Assembly: GCA_031378845.1 (NCBI GenBank)
Contig: JANNES010000015.1
Coordinates: 310,001-374,000, forward strand
Reading direction: 5' to 3'
Source: JAJNPS01 sp031378845
GTDB lineage: Bacteria; Pseudomonadota; Alphaproteobacteria; Rhodobacterales; Rhodobacteraceae
Length of the DNA stretch: 64,000 nucleotides
The notes beneath the pieces are model-generated. The model did no database searches, was not told where the DNA came from, and worked only from the letters and a program-made list of their open reading frames with translations. This document shows, piece by piece, positions 8,156 to 17,952 of this stretch (positions are counted from its first letter, which is position 1; each line of letters starts with the position of its first letter). A program made the translations under genes and the position numbers.

Positions 8156-9736
8156 ATGCGGGATTTCCACTTGCCAGGACGGTCTGCGATCTATGCCTCG
8201 AACGGCATATGCGCGACATCACATCCCCTGGCCGCAAAGGTTGCCGTCGCAATCCTCGAGGCCGGTGGAAATGCAATGGATGCAGCCATTGGCGGTGCGG
8301 TGCTTTTGGGCATATGCGAGCCGCAGATGACCGGCCTCGGCGGCGATTGCTTTACCCTCATCAAACCCGCGGGCGCCGAAAAAATCATCGCGCTGAACGG
8401 TTCGGGTCGCGCGCCTGCCGGCCTTTCAGCTGCCGAAATGCGTGAAAAAGGCCAGATCGAAGTACCGCCGCGTGGGGTTGAGGCCGTCACGATCCCCGGC
8501 GCCGTCGATGCCTTTTGCAGGCTGTCGGCGGATTGGGGCAAGATCGGGCTCTCGCAGACGCTGGCGCCTGCGATCCGCTATGCCGACGAGGGTGTGCCCG
8601 TGGCGCCAAGGGTCGCACGCGACTGGGCGCTCGCTGAATCGGCCCTGCAAGGTGCCGCGCGCAACTATTACCTGTCCGACGGTCATGCGCCCAAACTCGG
8701 CCAGGTCTTTCGTGCTCCCGGACAGGCCGAGGTGTTACGGCGCATTGCGGCACAAGGCCGCGCCGGCTTTTACAGCGGCGAAGTGGCCGAAGACATGGTG
8801 GCGTCCCTGCGCGCCCTTGGTGGTACCCATTCGTTGGCGGATTTCGAGGCGACCGCTTGCACCTACGCTGACCCGATCTCGGGCAGTTATCGCGGGTTTG
8901 AACTGGTCGAGCATCCACCAAACGGTCAGGGCGTCACTGCGATCTTGCTTGGCAACATCTTGCAGGCCTTCGACATCGCCGGTCTGGACCCGTTCGGCGC
9001 GCAGCGCGCGCACCTGGAGGCCGAAGCAGCAGCACTGGCCTACGAGGCGCGCGACCGTTTTCTGGCGGACCCGGACCACATGACCCGGCTCGATCATCTG
9101 CTGTCACCCGCAACCGCCGCGAAGCTTGCCGCGCTCATCGACCCTGACCGCGCGGGTCGCGCTCCGGCGGCACGGACCGGGGCCATCCACCGCGACACCG
9201 TCTACATCACTGTGGTCGACCGCGACCGCATGGCCGTGTCCTTGATCTATTCGATCTACTGGAGCTTTGGCTCGGGTCTGGCATCCGACAAGTTCGGGAT
9301 CAACTTTCAGAATCGCGGGGCCGGATTCACGCTGACGCCGGGCCACCCCAACGAGGCCGGTGCGGGCAAGCGTCCGATGCACACCATCATTCCCGCCATG
9401 CTGCGGCAGAACGGGCGCGTCGTCATGCCCTTTGGCGTGATGGGCGGAGCCTATCAGCCGACTGGCCATATCCGCGTCCTGTCGAATCTGGCGGATTACG
9501 GGATGGACCTGCAATCGGCGCTGGATGCACCGCGCAGCTTTATGGGTGAAGGTGACGGGATGGAGCTTGAGCGCGGCTACACCCCCGAAGACCGCGCCGC
9601 TTTGATGGCGATGGGTCACAAGGTCAACACGCCCAGCGCGGCGCTTGGGGGTGCGCAGGCGATCTGGATGGATGATAGCGGCACGTTGATCGGGGCGTCT
9701 GATCCGCGCAAGGACGGCTGCGCGCTGGGCCACTAG
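8156..9736 (+). CDS. Gamma-glutamyltransferase family protein
   Basis: 526-aa Ntn-hydrolase that would self-cleave into large and small subunits and transfer or hydrolyse gamma-glutamyl groups, as in glutathione breakdown. The N-terminal part has SHPLAAKVAVAILEAGGNAMDAAI and GLGGDCF, typical of the family; the probable nucleophile is the Thr of HRDTVYITVVDRD around residue 345, preceding the small subunit, and later GGAYQPTGHIRVL is conserved. No signal peptide is visible, so it is probably cytoplasmic, unlike the periplasmic E. coli enzyme. Its stop overlaps the convergent flavoprotein gene by 4 nt. Confidence 0.9.
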   Translation: MRDFHLPGRSAIYASNGICATSHPLAAKVAVAILEAGGNAMDAAIGGAVLLGICEPQMTGLGGDCFTLIKPAGAEKIIALNGSGRAPAGLSAAEMREKGQIEVPPRGVEAVTIPGAVDAFCRLSADWGKIGLSQTLAPAIRYADEGVPVAPRVARDWALAESALQGAARNYYLSDGHAPKLGQVFRAPGQAEVLRRIAAQGRAGFYSGEVAEDMVASLRALGGTHSLADFEATACTYADPISGSYRGFELVEHPPNGQGVTAILLGNILQAFDIAGLDPFGAQRAHLEAEAAALAYEARDRFLADPDHMTRLDHLLSPATAAKLAALIDPDRAGRAPAARTGAIHRDTVYITVVDRDRMAVSLIYSIYWSFGSGLASDKFGINFQNRGAGFTLTPGHPNEAGAGKRPMHTIIPAMLRQNGRVVMPFGVMGGAYQPTGHIRVLSNLADYGMDLQSALDAPRSFMGEGDGMELERGYTPEDRAALMAMGHKVNTPSAALGGAQAIWMDDSGTLIGASDPRKDGCALGH

Positions 9737-10878
9737 ACCGCCGCTGCCGCCTGTCCCGCCCACCAACCGGTGGCAAGGCACCCGGTCAGAAGATAGCCGC
9801 CCGTCGGTGCCTCCCAATCCAGCATCTCGCCACAGGCGAACATGCCGGGGATCTCGGTCAGCTCAAGCGTGGAATGAAGACTGCCTGCGGTGATGCCGCC
9901 GGCGACGGAAATCGCCTCATCCATCGGCAGGGGACCCTGCAGCGGCAGTGGCAGGGACTTGATTGCGGCAGCGATCTCAAGGTCCCGCCCGAATTCCTGC
10001 ATCAGCGCAATCGCAGCGGGCGACAGACCAAGCTTTCGCAATTGATTGCTGCGGCTGTCAGACGACCTGAGTGCCGCGCATCGCCGGTTGAGAGCATCGA
10101 TTGCCACATCTGGCGCAAGATCAAGCGTCAGGTCCGCCCCGTCCCGCAAAAGCGCCGACAGCGCATAGATGCCGCCGCCCTCGACGCCCTTGTTGGTCAG
10201 CACGAACTCGCCCCGTTCCACGCGTCCACCGGCATGCAGCGCGGCTCCTTTGACGGGCTGTCCGAAATGGCGTGCCATATGTGCGGACCACTTGACGGAA
10301 AAGCCGACATTGGCAGGACGAAACGGCGCGACGGTCACCCCTTTGGCCCGCAGCCAGGGCGCCCAGGCCCCGTCCGAGCCAAGCCGCGACCAGCTTGCCC
10401 CACCCAGCGCCAATACGGTGACACGCGGGAAAAGAACCTGATCACCAAGTGGCGTCTCGAATTGCAGACCGTCACCATCAAACCCGGTCCAGCGCCATTT
10501 TGTCCTGATCTCGACCCCGAGGCCGCGCAGCCGCACCAGCCAGGCGCGCAGCAAAGGTGATGCCTTCATCGCCACGGGAAAGACGCGGCCCGAACTGCCG
10601 GTAAAGACGTCCTGCCCCAATCCACGGCTCCAGTCTTGCACCGCTTCTGGACCAAACTTCTCTACAATAGGATACATCCATCGCGCGCCAAAAGGTACAG
10701 AAAACGCCACGATAGGCTCGTTTTTCGTGAGATTAAGTCCGGACTTTCCGGCCATCAGAAACTTTCGCCCAATTGAAGCTTTGGCCTCACAGATCACCAC
10801 GCGGCGTCCCGCGCGGGCCAGCGCCTCCGCGGCCATCAGCCCGGCAGGCCCGCCGCCGATCACCAATGCCTCATCCAT
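9733..10878 (-). CDS. NAD(P)/FAD-dependent flavoprotein (BaiN/HI0933-like)
   Basis: 381-aa flavoprotein of the HI0933/YhiN (TIGR03862-type) family. FAD-binding GGGPAGLMAAEALARAG opens the protein, followed by SIGRKFLMAGKSGLNLT, a family hallmark, and the C-terminal FAD motif ending MLDWEAPTGGYLLTGCLATG. The reaction is not established for most members. The gene converges with the gamma-glutamyltransferase gene (4-nt overlap of the ends). Upstream of it begins about 1.1 kb without an intact gene. Confidence 0.9.
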   Translation of the reverse strand: MDEALVIGGGPAGLMAAEALARAGRRVVICEAKASIGRKFLMAGKSGLNLTKNEPIVAFSVPFGARWMYPIVEKFGPEAVQDWSRGLGQDVFTGSSGRVFPVAMKASPLLRAWLVRLRGLGVEIRTKWRWTGFDGDGLQFETPLGDQVLFPRVTVLALGGASWSRLGSDGAWAPWLRAKGVTVAPFRPANVGFSVKWSAHMARHFGQPVKGAALHAGGRVERGEFVLTNKGVEGGGIYALSALLRDGADLTLDLAPDVAIDALNRRCAALRSSDSRSNQLRKLGLSPAAIALMQEFGRDLEIAAAIKSLPLPLQGPLPMDEAISVAGGITAGSLHSTLELTEIPGMFACGEMLDWEAPTGGYLLTGCLATGWWAGQAAAAV

Positions 10879-10984
10879 TTTGCCGACCCTGCTCTCGCGG
10901 AACGATCAACCTTGCAGACCGTGGCACGCACACGTCAAGGCTTGTTCCACGCGTATCGCCGCCAGCCAGCATTCGTCATGCGGA

Positions 10985-11262
10985 AACCAAGCGTATCGGA
11001 AAGCTAACGCATCGCAAGAACCGCAGCCACGCGGGCGTCGGTTTCCGTCTTGGCCAATCCGCGCAATGAGAAGCCAAGTCTGGCATTCTCGTCCACGCTC
11101 AGATGTGAAAACGGTCGACGGTTCTGAAACTCCATCACCGCGCAGCGGCACCATGACCCATCGTGCGGAACGAAAATGTCGTCAAAGTGGATGTCCAAGG
11201 GGGCCAGCCGCACGCGACCTGAGATCAGTTCCGTCACGGTCGTCTTGCCGCAGGCCAATAGA
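10985..11262 (-). pseudogene. Remnant of an ABC-transporter ATPase gene
   Basis: Reading the minus strand gives an eroded nucleotide-binding domain: ACGKTTVTELISG matches the Walker A region SGCGKTTLLRLIAG, and VMEFQNRRPFSHLSVDEN matches the Q-loop region VFQNYALFPHLTVREN, followed by LRGLAKTETDARVAAVLA before a stop. There is an upstream in-frame TAG and a frameshift just before the Walker A; everything after the Q-loop region (signature, Walker B) is missing. It is therefore a truncated pseudogene, most similar in pattern to PotA/FbpC-type importers (inference). Confidence 0.55.
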
Positions 11263-11439
11263 CCCTAAACTGCCGTGGCAGAGCCGCTTTTGACCCAACA
11301 AGTCGCATCGCCCGGCGCCAGCGGCTGGGTGGCGTTTCGTGGTTCCGGTCGCGGCACGTTCGGTCATGCGCACCCCAAAGTGGTCGTGGCGACCGGACCT
11401 GCCTTGGCGCATTTCCAACCGACTCGCCCGTGGGCGGGC

Positions 11440-11590
11440 CACAACCCTGACTTGCCCTCATCAGCCCGCTGAGGATCGCCAGAGCCATCGCGTTCGGGCA
11501 GGCCGCAAGATCGACATCGCTAGACCTGCGATAGGCACGGATCGGAACCGATGGCGCAAAGACACCCGGCAAGATCAGAGCAAAGAGCAT
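11440..11590 (-). pseudogene. Possible remnant of an ABC permease
   Basis: The minus-strand frame ending before the ATPase remnant contains FAPSVPIRAYRRSS and NAMALAILSGL, which resemble the C terminus of polyamine/iron-type ABC permeases (patterns like TLPVRIYSxxR and NALATLL). The match is short and the frame breaks up towards the ATPase remnant. Together they may be the decayed tail of one transporter operon. From 11600 to 12016 I see nothing that can be supported as a gene. Confidence 0.25.
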
Positions 11591-12016
11591 TCTACTGAAA
11601 GCACAACGACCGTTTCGTCATAGTCTGGCGGCGACCGCAAGATGAACCGGCCTGGGTCAGCCTTGATCCAAGCGATTTGTCCGCCAATCGATTTCGGCGA
11701 TGTTAGGGTCTTTTTGTTGCTGTGGGCAAGGCAAACTTCGCCTTGGACCACTGCACGTCAGAGCGATCTGCGGTTTGCAAAAGTCGCGCGCCATGGCCCG
11801 ATCACAATTCATCTTTGGCAGTTCGGCGCCATCAGATGGCGCTGACTAAGCGAAGCTTGCCGCCGACAGTGCGACTGCGGCGACGGCCCGCGTTCGGGAT
11901 GTCGTGTCATTTTCCCCACGTCCTTGCACGGAGCAGTGATCCGACGCGCCGCCCCAACCCGGCCAGACATGCCTCAGCCCGAACATTGGTGTCAGATGCG
12001 TTTGTGCGAGAGGCTG

Positions 12017-12766
12017 TTACCCGATCAACCCGACCGCCCGACGGATATCGTCGCTGCGCAGGCTGAGTTCCTGGCCCAAATAGGCATCCGCATCCGGCGC
12101 GCACATCCAGGCCAGACATCGCGCGACCCATTCGGGCGGTATATGCATCGCAGGGTCCAGCTGGCTGACCGGGTTGATGCCGCTTTGGCGAATCTTGACC
12201 TGCATCTCGGTGGCGACGGTTCCGGGCGACAGGCCCATCACGCGCAATCCTTGGCCCGCTTCTTCCAGATGTGCAGCGCGCGTCAGCATTGCCGCCCCGG
12301 CCTTGCCGGAGCAATAGGCGCTCCACCCCTCAAGCGGGCCATGAGCCGCACCCGAAGACACGGTGAGAATCGTGCCACTACCTTGCGCGCACATGGCAGG
12401 CAGCACGGCCCGCATTCCGTAGAAGACGGCCTTCAGGTTGACGTCGATGGCGTGCGCCCAGATCTGCGGATCGGCGTCGGCCAAACGGACGATCGGGTCA
12501 ATCGTGCCCGCATTGTTGATCAGGATGTCGATGCGCCCAAAGCGGTCCAGAGTTGCCGCCACCGCCGCCGAAACGTCGTCCCATCGCGAGACATCCCCAG
12601 CATGAACAAATACCTGCGGGCCAAGTGATTTGGTCAGGTCATCCAGCGCACTTTTGCTGCGCGCCATGACCGTGATATTTGCCCCGGCTTGCGCAAAGAG
12701 ACGCGTCGTTGCCGCCCCGATCCCGGCGCTGGCGCCGGTAATGAGCGCAGTTTTACCCTGCAACAT
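12017..12766 (-). CDS. Short-chain dehydrogenase/reductase
   Basis: 249-aa classical SDR. Cofactor motif TGASAGIG near residue 10, NNAG at the end of beta-4, and catalytic Ser with YxxxK (VSSGAAHG followed by YCSGK). It should oxidise or reduce an alcohol/ketone with NAD(P)H; the substrate cannot be told. The start at 12766 directly precedes LQGKTALIT, the usual N terminus; the frame is open much further upstream but that would overlap the divergent DUF2125 gene. The divergent promoters lie in 12767-12892. Confidence 0.88.
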   Translation of the reverse strand: MLQGKTALITGASAGIGAATTRLFAQAGANITVMARSKSALDDLTKSLGPQVFVHAGDVSRWDDVSAAVAATLDRFGRIDILINNAGTIDPIVRLADADPQIWAHAIDVNLKAVFYGMRAVLPAMCAQGSGTILTVSSGAAHGPLEGWSAYCSGKAGAAMLTRAAHLEEAGQGLRVMGLSPGTVATEMQVKIRQSGINPVSQLDPAMHIPPEWVARCLAWMCAPDADAYLGQELSLRSDDIRRAVGLIG

Positions 12767-12892
12767 CGGCTCTGGACCCCCTTTATGGATGACAATCGCG
12801 TTTAGCAGCCCAAAGCCACGCGGGTAAGCCCTTGACCAAAGCTTTCGTCGCAGTGAGGATCCCGCATCGTATTCATCCAAGAAGGTGTCCTT

Positions 12893-14410
12893 ATGGCAAA
12901 GTTGTCTTTGGCGGGAAGTACCGCACTTGCACTTGTTTTCATGATGTCGGGGGCCAATGCCCAAGTCACCGCCGAAGAGGTTTGGCAGTCGTGGAAAACC
13001 ATGTCCTCCAGTGTCGGCCAGACCATCACCTCCACCGGTGAGGCGCGCGCTGGCGATACGTTGGTCGTTGATGGCGTGGTGCTGTCGATGGATGACGGCC
13101 TGGGCATGGTCGCCGAAAGCTCGGTCGGCACGATCAAGTTTCGCGATACCGGCACTGGCACCGTTGAGGTGACGCTGCCCGAAAGCTATCCGCTGTCGAT
13201 GACCATGCCGCCGGTAGGTCCCGGCGATCCCGCAGGCCCCACGACCATCAAAGCCACGATCAGCCAACCTGGGCTGCTGATGACAGCGGGCGGCAGCGCC
13301 ACCGACACGTCCTATGACTTTACAGCCCCGACCATCAGCATCGCGGTAACGGAAGTCGCCGATGCCTCGGGACCCAAGGATGTCAAGTTCGACATCGCGA
13401 TGTCGGGCGTGACGGGACGCTATCTGATGGCCGGGCCGGCAGAGGCCAAGCAGTTGGATTCCAGCTTTGCCGTCGCCTCGGCGGTGGTGACGGGCAATGG
13501 CACCGAGGACACGTCAACGTTTGCCGTGACCTTCAACATGGCCGACCTTAAGGGCGCAGCCAAGGGCAGCTTTCTCGGTGCCGACATGATGGCCGACATG
13601 GCTGCGGCGCTGAACGCCGGTTTTGCCAGCAACGGTGGCATCTCGTATGGAAAAACCAGTTTTGACATAAACGTCGATGACGCCGGGGCGCTGACCAAGA
13701 TCGCCGGCACGATGGACGGCGGCAATGTCGACTTTGGCCTTGATAAGACACGTCTGAACTATGCCATCGGCCTGAAGGCCGCCAACTATACGATCTCTGG
13801 CAGCGAGATTCCGGTCCCCGAGGTCAATCTTGGGTTTGGCGAGTTTGTCTTTAACCTGATGATGCCCGTGACCATGTCTGACACGCCGCAGGATTTCACC
13901 TACCTGACCAAAATAGTCGATCTGAAGGTTTCCGACGAGGTTTGGGCGATGTTCGACCCGATGGGCCAGTTGCCGAGGGATCCCGCAACCTTGATTATCG
14001 ACACCAAGGGCACTGGCAGACTGACGCAGGACATCTTTGACCCAGCGGCTGCAGAAGCACTTGAAAGCGGCGCACCGGGCGAGCTGAATTCCCTTGATCT
14101 CAACGACCTCCAGATCAAGGTCGCGGGCGCAGAAGTCACCGGACAAGGCGCGTTCACTTTCGACAACGCCGACACCACCACCTATGGTGGGATGCCTGCA
14201 CCGACCGGCAAGGTTGACATGAAACTTACCGGGATCAACGCGCTGATGGACACGCTGGTTGCCATGGGCCTGCTTCCCGAGGATCAGATCATGGGCGCAC
14301 GCATGATGCTGGCGATGTTTGCCAAGCCAGGTGACGCGCCCGATACGCTGCTTTCAACGATCGAATTCAAGGACGGCGGCATTTTTGCCAATGGCCAGCA
14401 GATCCAGTAG
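12893..14410 (+). CDS. DUF2125 domain-containing exported protein
   Basis: 505-aa protein with an N-terminal signal peptide (hydrophobic LAGSTALALVFMMSGANA, cleavage before Q). The mature part is a long beta-rich sequence with repeated strands and tracts of Gly, Asp and Thr, as in the DUF2125 family common in Rhodobacterales. Function unknown; location periplasmic or outer membrane. AAGGTGTCC lies just before the ATG. A strong terminator follows 20 nt after the stop, so it is probably monocistronic. Confidence 0.85.
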   Translation: MAKLSLAGSTALALVFMMSGANAQVTAEEVWQSWKTMSSSVGQTITSTGEARAGDTLVVDGVVLSMDDGLGMVAESSVGTIKFRDTGTGTVEVTLPESYPLSMTMPPVGPGDPAGPTTIKATISQPGLLMTAGGSATDTSYDFTAPTISIAVTEVADASGPKDVKFDIAMSGVTGRYLMAGPAEAKQLDSSFAVASAVVTGNGTEDTSTFAVTFNMADLKGAAKGSFLGADMMADMAAALNAGFASNGGISYGKTSFDINVDDAGALTKIAGTMDGGNVDFGLDKTRLNYAIGLKAANYTISGSEIPVPEVNLGFGEFVFNLMMPVTMSDTPQDFTYLTKIVDLKVSDEVWAMFDPMGQLPRDPATLIIDTKGTGRLTQDIFDPAAAEALESGAPGELNSLDLNDLQIKVAGAEVTGQGAFTFDNADTTTYGGMPAPTGKVDMKLTGINALMDTLVAMGLLPEDQIMGARMMLAMFAKPGDAPDTLLSTIEFKDGGIFANGQQIQ

Positions 14411-14431
14411 CGCCACCCGCGCCGCAAACGC

Positions 14432-14460
14432 AAAGGCCCCGGAAGTCCGGGGCCTTTTTT
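14432..14460 (+). terminator. Rho-independent terminator after the DUF2125 gene
   Basis: Perfect GC-rich stem (AGGCCCCGG pairing with CCGGGGCCT, loop AAGT) followed by six T. A-residues on the other side let it work weakly in the opposite direction for the converging LLM gene. Confidence 0.92.
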
Positions 14461-14482
14461 GCCTGCCAAGGGCCAAGCCTGT

Positions 14483-15529
14483 TCAGACGGTCACGATTTG
14501 GTCGGCGACCATTTCCTTGACCATCGGGATCACGCGGCTGCCATAAAGCCCGATTGAGTCCAACAGTTCGCCATGCGGCATCGGACCGGTCGAATACTTC
14601 ATGTCAAAGCGCTGTATCCCAAGTGTGGTCACGGTCTTGGCAATCTTGCGCGCCACCGTCTCGGGCGAGCCGACATAGAGCGAGCCGTGCTCGACCTCGG
14701 CCAGATACTTGTCCTTGGTGACCGGTGGCCAGCCACGTTCACGCCCGATGCGACTGAACATGTCATGGTAATGCGGCCACATCGCCTCTCGCGCGGCCAC
14801 GTCTGTTGCCGCAATGTGACCTGGCGAATGCACACCCACGGGGCGAACCTTGCGACCCATCTGTGCCACTGCGCGGTGATAGAGGTCCACGTAGGGCACG
14901 AACCGCGCGGGGTCGCCGCCGATGATCGCCAGCATCAGTTGCAGGTCCTGCCGCACCACGCGAACCACCGATTCCGGGCTTCCGCCGACGCCAACCCATG
15001 TCGTCAGGCCCGTCGGTCCAACCGGCGGAAACATCGCTTGTTGATTCAAGGCTGGCCGCGTCTTGCCGGACCAGGTAACCACCGGTTCGCGCAAGAGCTT
15101 GGCAAAGAGATCCAGCTTTTCCTCGAACAGCAGCTCATAGTCCTGCAGATCTTGCCCAAAGAGCGCATAGCTTTCGGTAAATGACCCCCGGCCAAGGATA
15201 ACCTCGGCCCGCCCGTTCGAGATCGCATTGAGGGTCGAAAACCGCTGAAACACGCGCACCGGATCGTCCGAGGACAGCACAGTCACGGCCGTACCAAGCC
15301 GGATGCGTTTGGTTCGCGCCGCAATTGCCGCCAGCACGACCTCAGGCGAGGATACCGCGAAATCAGAGCGATGATGTTCACCCAGACCCAAGAAATAGGC
15401 CCCGGCCTGATCCGCCACCACACCCTCTTCGACCACGTCGCGCAGGACCTGATCCATCGGTTTTGGCTGCCCGTCCGCGCCCATCGTGACATCGCCGAAC
15501 GTGTCGAGGCCGAGTTCAATCTGGTTCAT
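14483..15529 (-). CDS. LLM-class flavin-dependent oxidoreductase
   Basis: 348-aa luciferase-like monooxygenase (TIM barrel). The N terminus IELGLDTFGD, the segment GLGEHHRSDFAVSSPEVVLAA and RIRLGTAVTVLSSDDPVRV are hallmarks of the group that includes bacterial luciferase and alkanesulfonate monooxygenase; the protein would use reduced FMN (or F420-like flavin) and oxygen. Substrate unknown. Start 15529 has GAGG seven bases upstream; a 26-residue longer frame has no such site. Converges with the DUF2125 gene across a shared terminator. Confidence 0.88.
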   Translation of the reverse strand: MNQIELGLDTFGDVTMGADGQPKPMDQVLRDVVEEGVVADQAGAYFLGLGEHHRSDFAVSSPEVVLAAIAARTKRIRLGTAVTVLSSDDPVRVFQRFSTLNAISNGRAEVILGRGSFTESYALFGQDLQDYELLFEEKLDLFAKLLREPVVTWSGKTRPALNQQAMFPPVGPTGLTTWVGVGGSPESVVRVVRQDLQLMLAIIGGDPARFVPYVDLYHRAVAQMGRKVRPVGVHSPGHIAATDVAAREAMWPHYHDMFSRIGRERGWPPVTKDKYLAEVEHGSLYVGSPETVARKIAKTVTTLGIQRFDMKYSTGPMPHGELLDSIGLYGSRVIPMVKEMVADQIVTV

Positions 15530-15720
15530 TTGTCGCCTCATCAACTTTTGGTCAGCAACATACATGGATGGTCGACCCCACGCAAAGAAGGCTACAGCGC
15601 TGCACAAGCCGTGTTCGCCGATGAACTGGCGGACAAAACCGGTTCACGCCCCTTTTCGCCCCAGCCGAAAGGTTCTAGCGTTCCCCCCAACGGCTGGTAA
15701 GCAGGGGCATTGGACAGACG

Positions 15721-16458
15721 ATGGGACGACTGACAGGAAAGACGGCACTTGTGACAGCCGCCGGGCAGGGGATCGGCAAGGCCACCGTGCTGGCGATGGC
15801 ACATGAGGGCGCAAAGGTCATTGCGACCGATGTGAACGCTGCCGCCTTGGCCGATCTGGCCAGCGCCGGGCTGCAGACACGCCTGTTGAATGTTCGCGAC
15901 CCGGCAGCCATCACGGCCGCGGCAGCAGAAATCGGGGCGATCGACATCTTGTTCAATTGTGCGGGCTTTGTCGCCAGCGGCACCATTCTGGACTGCGAAG
16001 AAGATCAATGGGCGATGTCGTTCGACCTGAACCTCACGGCGATGTACCGGATGTGCCGCGCGTTTCTGCCCGCGATGCTGACCAATGGCGGCGGGTCGAT
16101 CATCAACATGGCCTCAGCGGTCTCCTCCATCATCGCGGCGCCGAACCGGTTCGTCTACGGTGTGACCAAGGCGGGTGTGATCGGCCTGACCAAGGCCATC
16201 GCCGCCGATTTCGTGACGCAAGGCATTCGCTGCAATGCGATCTGCCCCGGCACCATCGAAAGCCCGTCGCTGAATGACCGGATGCGTGCCACGGGCGACT
16301 ATGACGCTGCACGAAAGGCATTTATCGCGCGTCAGCCGATGGGTCGCATCGGGCAGCCCGAAGAGGTGGCGGAGCTGGTGCTGTATCTCGCCTCGGACGC
16401 CTCGGGTTTCACCACCGGCACCGCGCAATTGATTGACGGTGGCTGGTCCAACGTCTGA
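15721..16458 (+). CDS. SDR-family oxidoreductase (hydroxybutyrate/ketodeoxyfuconate dehydrogenase-like)
   Basis: 245-aa short-chain dehydrogenase. Cofactor motif TAAGQGIG, NCAG in place of NNAG, catalytic Tyr-Lys in YGVTKAGVIGLTK, and the end FTTGTAQLIDGGWSNV. The pattern (TAAGQGIG, NVRD, GRIGQPEEVAELVLYLASD) resembles the DHRS6 / 2-keto-3-deoxy-L-fuconate dehydrogenase group, so a sugar-acid or hydroxy-acid substrate is likely but not proven. The next gene starts within 20 nt, indicating an operon with the FAD oxidoreductase. Confidence 0.87.
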   Translation: MGRLTGKTALVTAAGQGIGKATVLAMAHEGAKVIATDVNAAALADLASAGLQTRLLNVRDPAAITAAAAEIGAIDILFNCAGFVASGTILDCEEDQWAMSFDLNLTAMYRMCRAFLPAMLTNGGGSIINMASAVSSIIAAPNRFVYGVTKAGVIGLTKAIAADFVTQGIRCNAICPGTIESPSLNDRMRATGDYDAARKAFIARQPMGRIGQPEEVAELVLYLASDASGFTTGTAQLIDGGWSNV

Positions 16459-16473
16459 AAGGTGCGCCCTGCG

Positions 16474-17853
16474 ATGATGCCGAAAGCCCTTGGGGACGTG
16501 TCCTTTTGGTATGCTGATATCGGCATGCCCGCGCGTCGTGCTGCTCTGGCAGGCGACACCGAGGCGGATGTCTGCATCGTTGGCGCTGGCTATACCGGGC
16601 TTTGGGCCGCGCATTACCTGAAAGAGGCGGCGCCTGATCTGGATGTACTGATCGTCGAAAAGGAATTTGCCGGGTTTGGCGCGTCGGGCCGCAATGGCGG
16701 TTGGCTGACCGGCGGGTTTGCGTGGAATCACGCGCGGTATCTCGCGACATCGTCCGAAGCCGGGGTCCGCGCGATGGTCCATGCGATGAACGGGACCGTG
16801 GATGAGGTCATCCGTGTTGCCGACGCGAACGGGATCGAGGCTGATATCCTGCGCACCGATGAATTGATCGTCGCCACCTCGCCGGCGCAACTGGCGCGCC
16901 TGTCCGTTGAGGTCGCGCAACGGCGCCGCTGGAGCGAAGAAGACCGCGTCCACCAGATCGGCGCTGATGAGGCGCTGTCGCGCGTCAACATTCCGGGGGC
17001 CATGGGCGGCATGATCGTCAACGGCGTGGCGCGCGTGCAGCCCGCCAAACTGGTGCGGGGCTTGGCGGCGCTGGTGGAACGCCAGGGCGTGCGGATTGTC
17101 GAAGGCACCACCGTAACAGCAATTGCACCTCACCGCGTGACCACTGACAAAGGCTCTATTCATGCCAAAACCATCCTTCGTTGCACCGAAGGATTTACTG
17201 CCACCTTGCCCGGTCTTCGTCGCGAGTGGCTGCCGATGAACTCGGCCCAGATCGCAACGGAGCCTTTGCCGCCAGAGGTCTGGGAAAAGATCGGCTGGCA
17301 AGGTCACGAGATCCTCGCCGATTTTGCCAATGCCTATTGTTACTGCCAGCGGACACGAGAGGGGCGCATTACCGTCGGTGCGCGCGGCACGCCCTACAAA
17401 TACGGCTCCGCCATCGACGCAAACGGTGCGCCCGACCTTGAAACCGTGCGGGCCCTGACGGCAATTCTAAATCGGCATTTCCCCGCAGCGCGCGACTTTG
17501 CCATTGACCACGCCTGGTGCGGGGTCCTCGGCGTGCCCCGCGATTGGTGTGCGACCGTGGGGCTGGACCCGGCCACCGGGATCGGGTGGGCTGGCGGATA
17601 TGTGGGCGTTGGGGTCTCCACCTCGAATCTTGCGGGGCGGACGCTTGCCGACCTGACCCTGCGCCGGGACACTGATCTGGTTCGCCTGCCATGGGTCAAC
17701 CGCAAGGTGCGCGCGTGGGAGCCTGAACCCCTGCGGTGGCTGGGCGTCCGGGGCATGTATGCGCTGTTGCGAACGGCGGATCAGCGTGAGGCCGCGCATC
17801 GTGGGCCGCCCTCGCGCCTCGCCAGGCTTGGCAATTGGCTGACGGGCAGGTGA
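16474..17853 (+). CDS. FAD-dependent amine/amino-acid oxidoreductase (PuuB/DAO family)
   Basis: 459-aa flavoprotein of the D-amino-acid-oxidase superfamily. FAD motif CIVGAGYTGLWAAHYL, then GFGASGRNGGW, characteristic of gamma-glutamylputrescine oxidase (PuuB/OrdL)-like enzymes, and a C-terminal GWAGGYVGVGVSTSNLAG. It probably oxidises a secondary or primary amine with oxygen. ATG 16474 is preferred: GAAAGG lies 11 bases before it, whereas the GTG at 16462 would overlap that site. Follows the SDR gene closely. Confidence 0.87.
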   Translation: MMPKALGDVSFWYADIGMPARRAALAGDTEADVCIVGAGYTGLWAAHYLKEAAPDLDVLIVEKEFAGFGASGRNGGWLTGGFAWNHARYLATSSEAGVRAMVHAMNGTVDEVIRVADANGIEADILRTDELIVATSPAQLARLSVEVAQRRRWSEEDRVHQIGADEALSRVNIPGAMGGMIVNGVARVQPAKLVRGLAALVERQGVRIVEGTTVTAIAPHRVTTDKGSIHAKTILRCTEGFTATLPGLRREWLPMNSAQIATEPLPPEVWEKIGWQGHEILADFANAYCYCQRTREGRITVGARGTPYKYGSAIDANGAPDLETVRALTAILNRHFPAARDFAIDHAWCGVLGVPRDWCATVGLDPATGIGWAGGYVGVGVSTSNLAGRTLADLTLRRDTDLVRLPWVNRKVRAWEPEPLRWLGVRGMYALLRTADQREAAHRGPPSRLARLGNWLTGR

Positions 17854-17952
17854 TGTGGCCGACGCTTGACCCCTGCCGCGCACCCTTTACGCTTACACAC
17901 GACTCGCGCTAGGCCAATGCAGGCGTCCTTGCGAGGACATGTGGAGTACGAC

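Noticed and set aside
11600..12016. Short frames (67 and 114 codons) in the gene-poor stretch
   Set aside because: No ribosome binding site, no recognisable motif and composition unlike the neighbours; treated as non-coding.
12767..13267. N-terminal extension of the SDR gene to 13267
   Set aside because: Would overlap the signal-peptide end of the divergent DUF2125 gene and adds sequence not seen in SDRs.
16114..17307. 397-codon minus-strand frame
   Set aside because: Lies antisense to the SDR and FAD oxidoreductase genes, which carry cofactor motifs.
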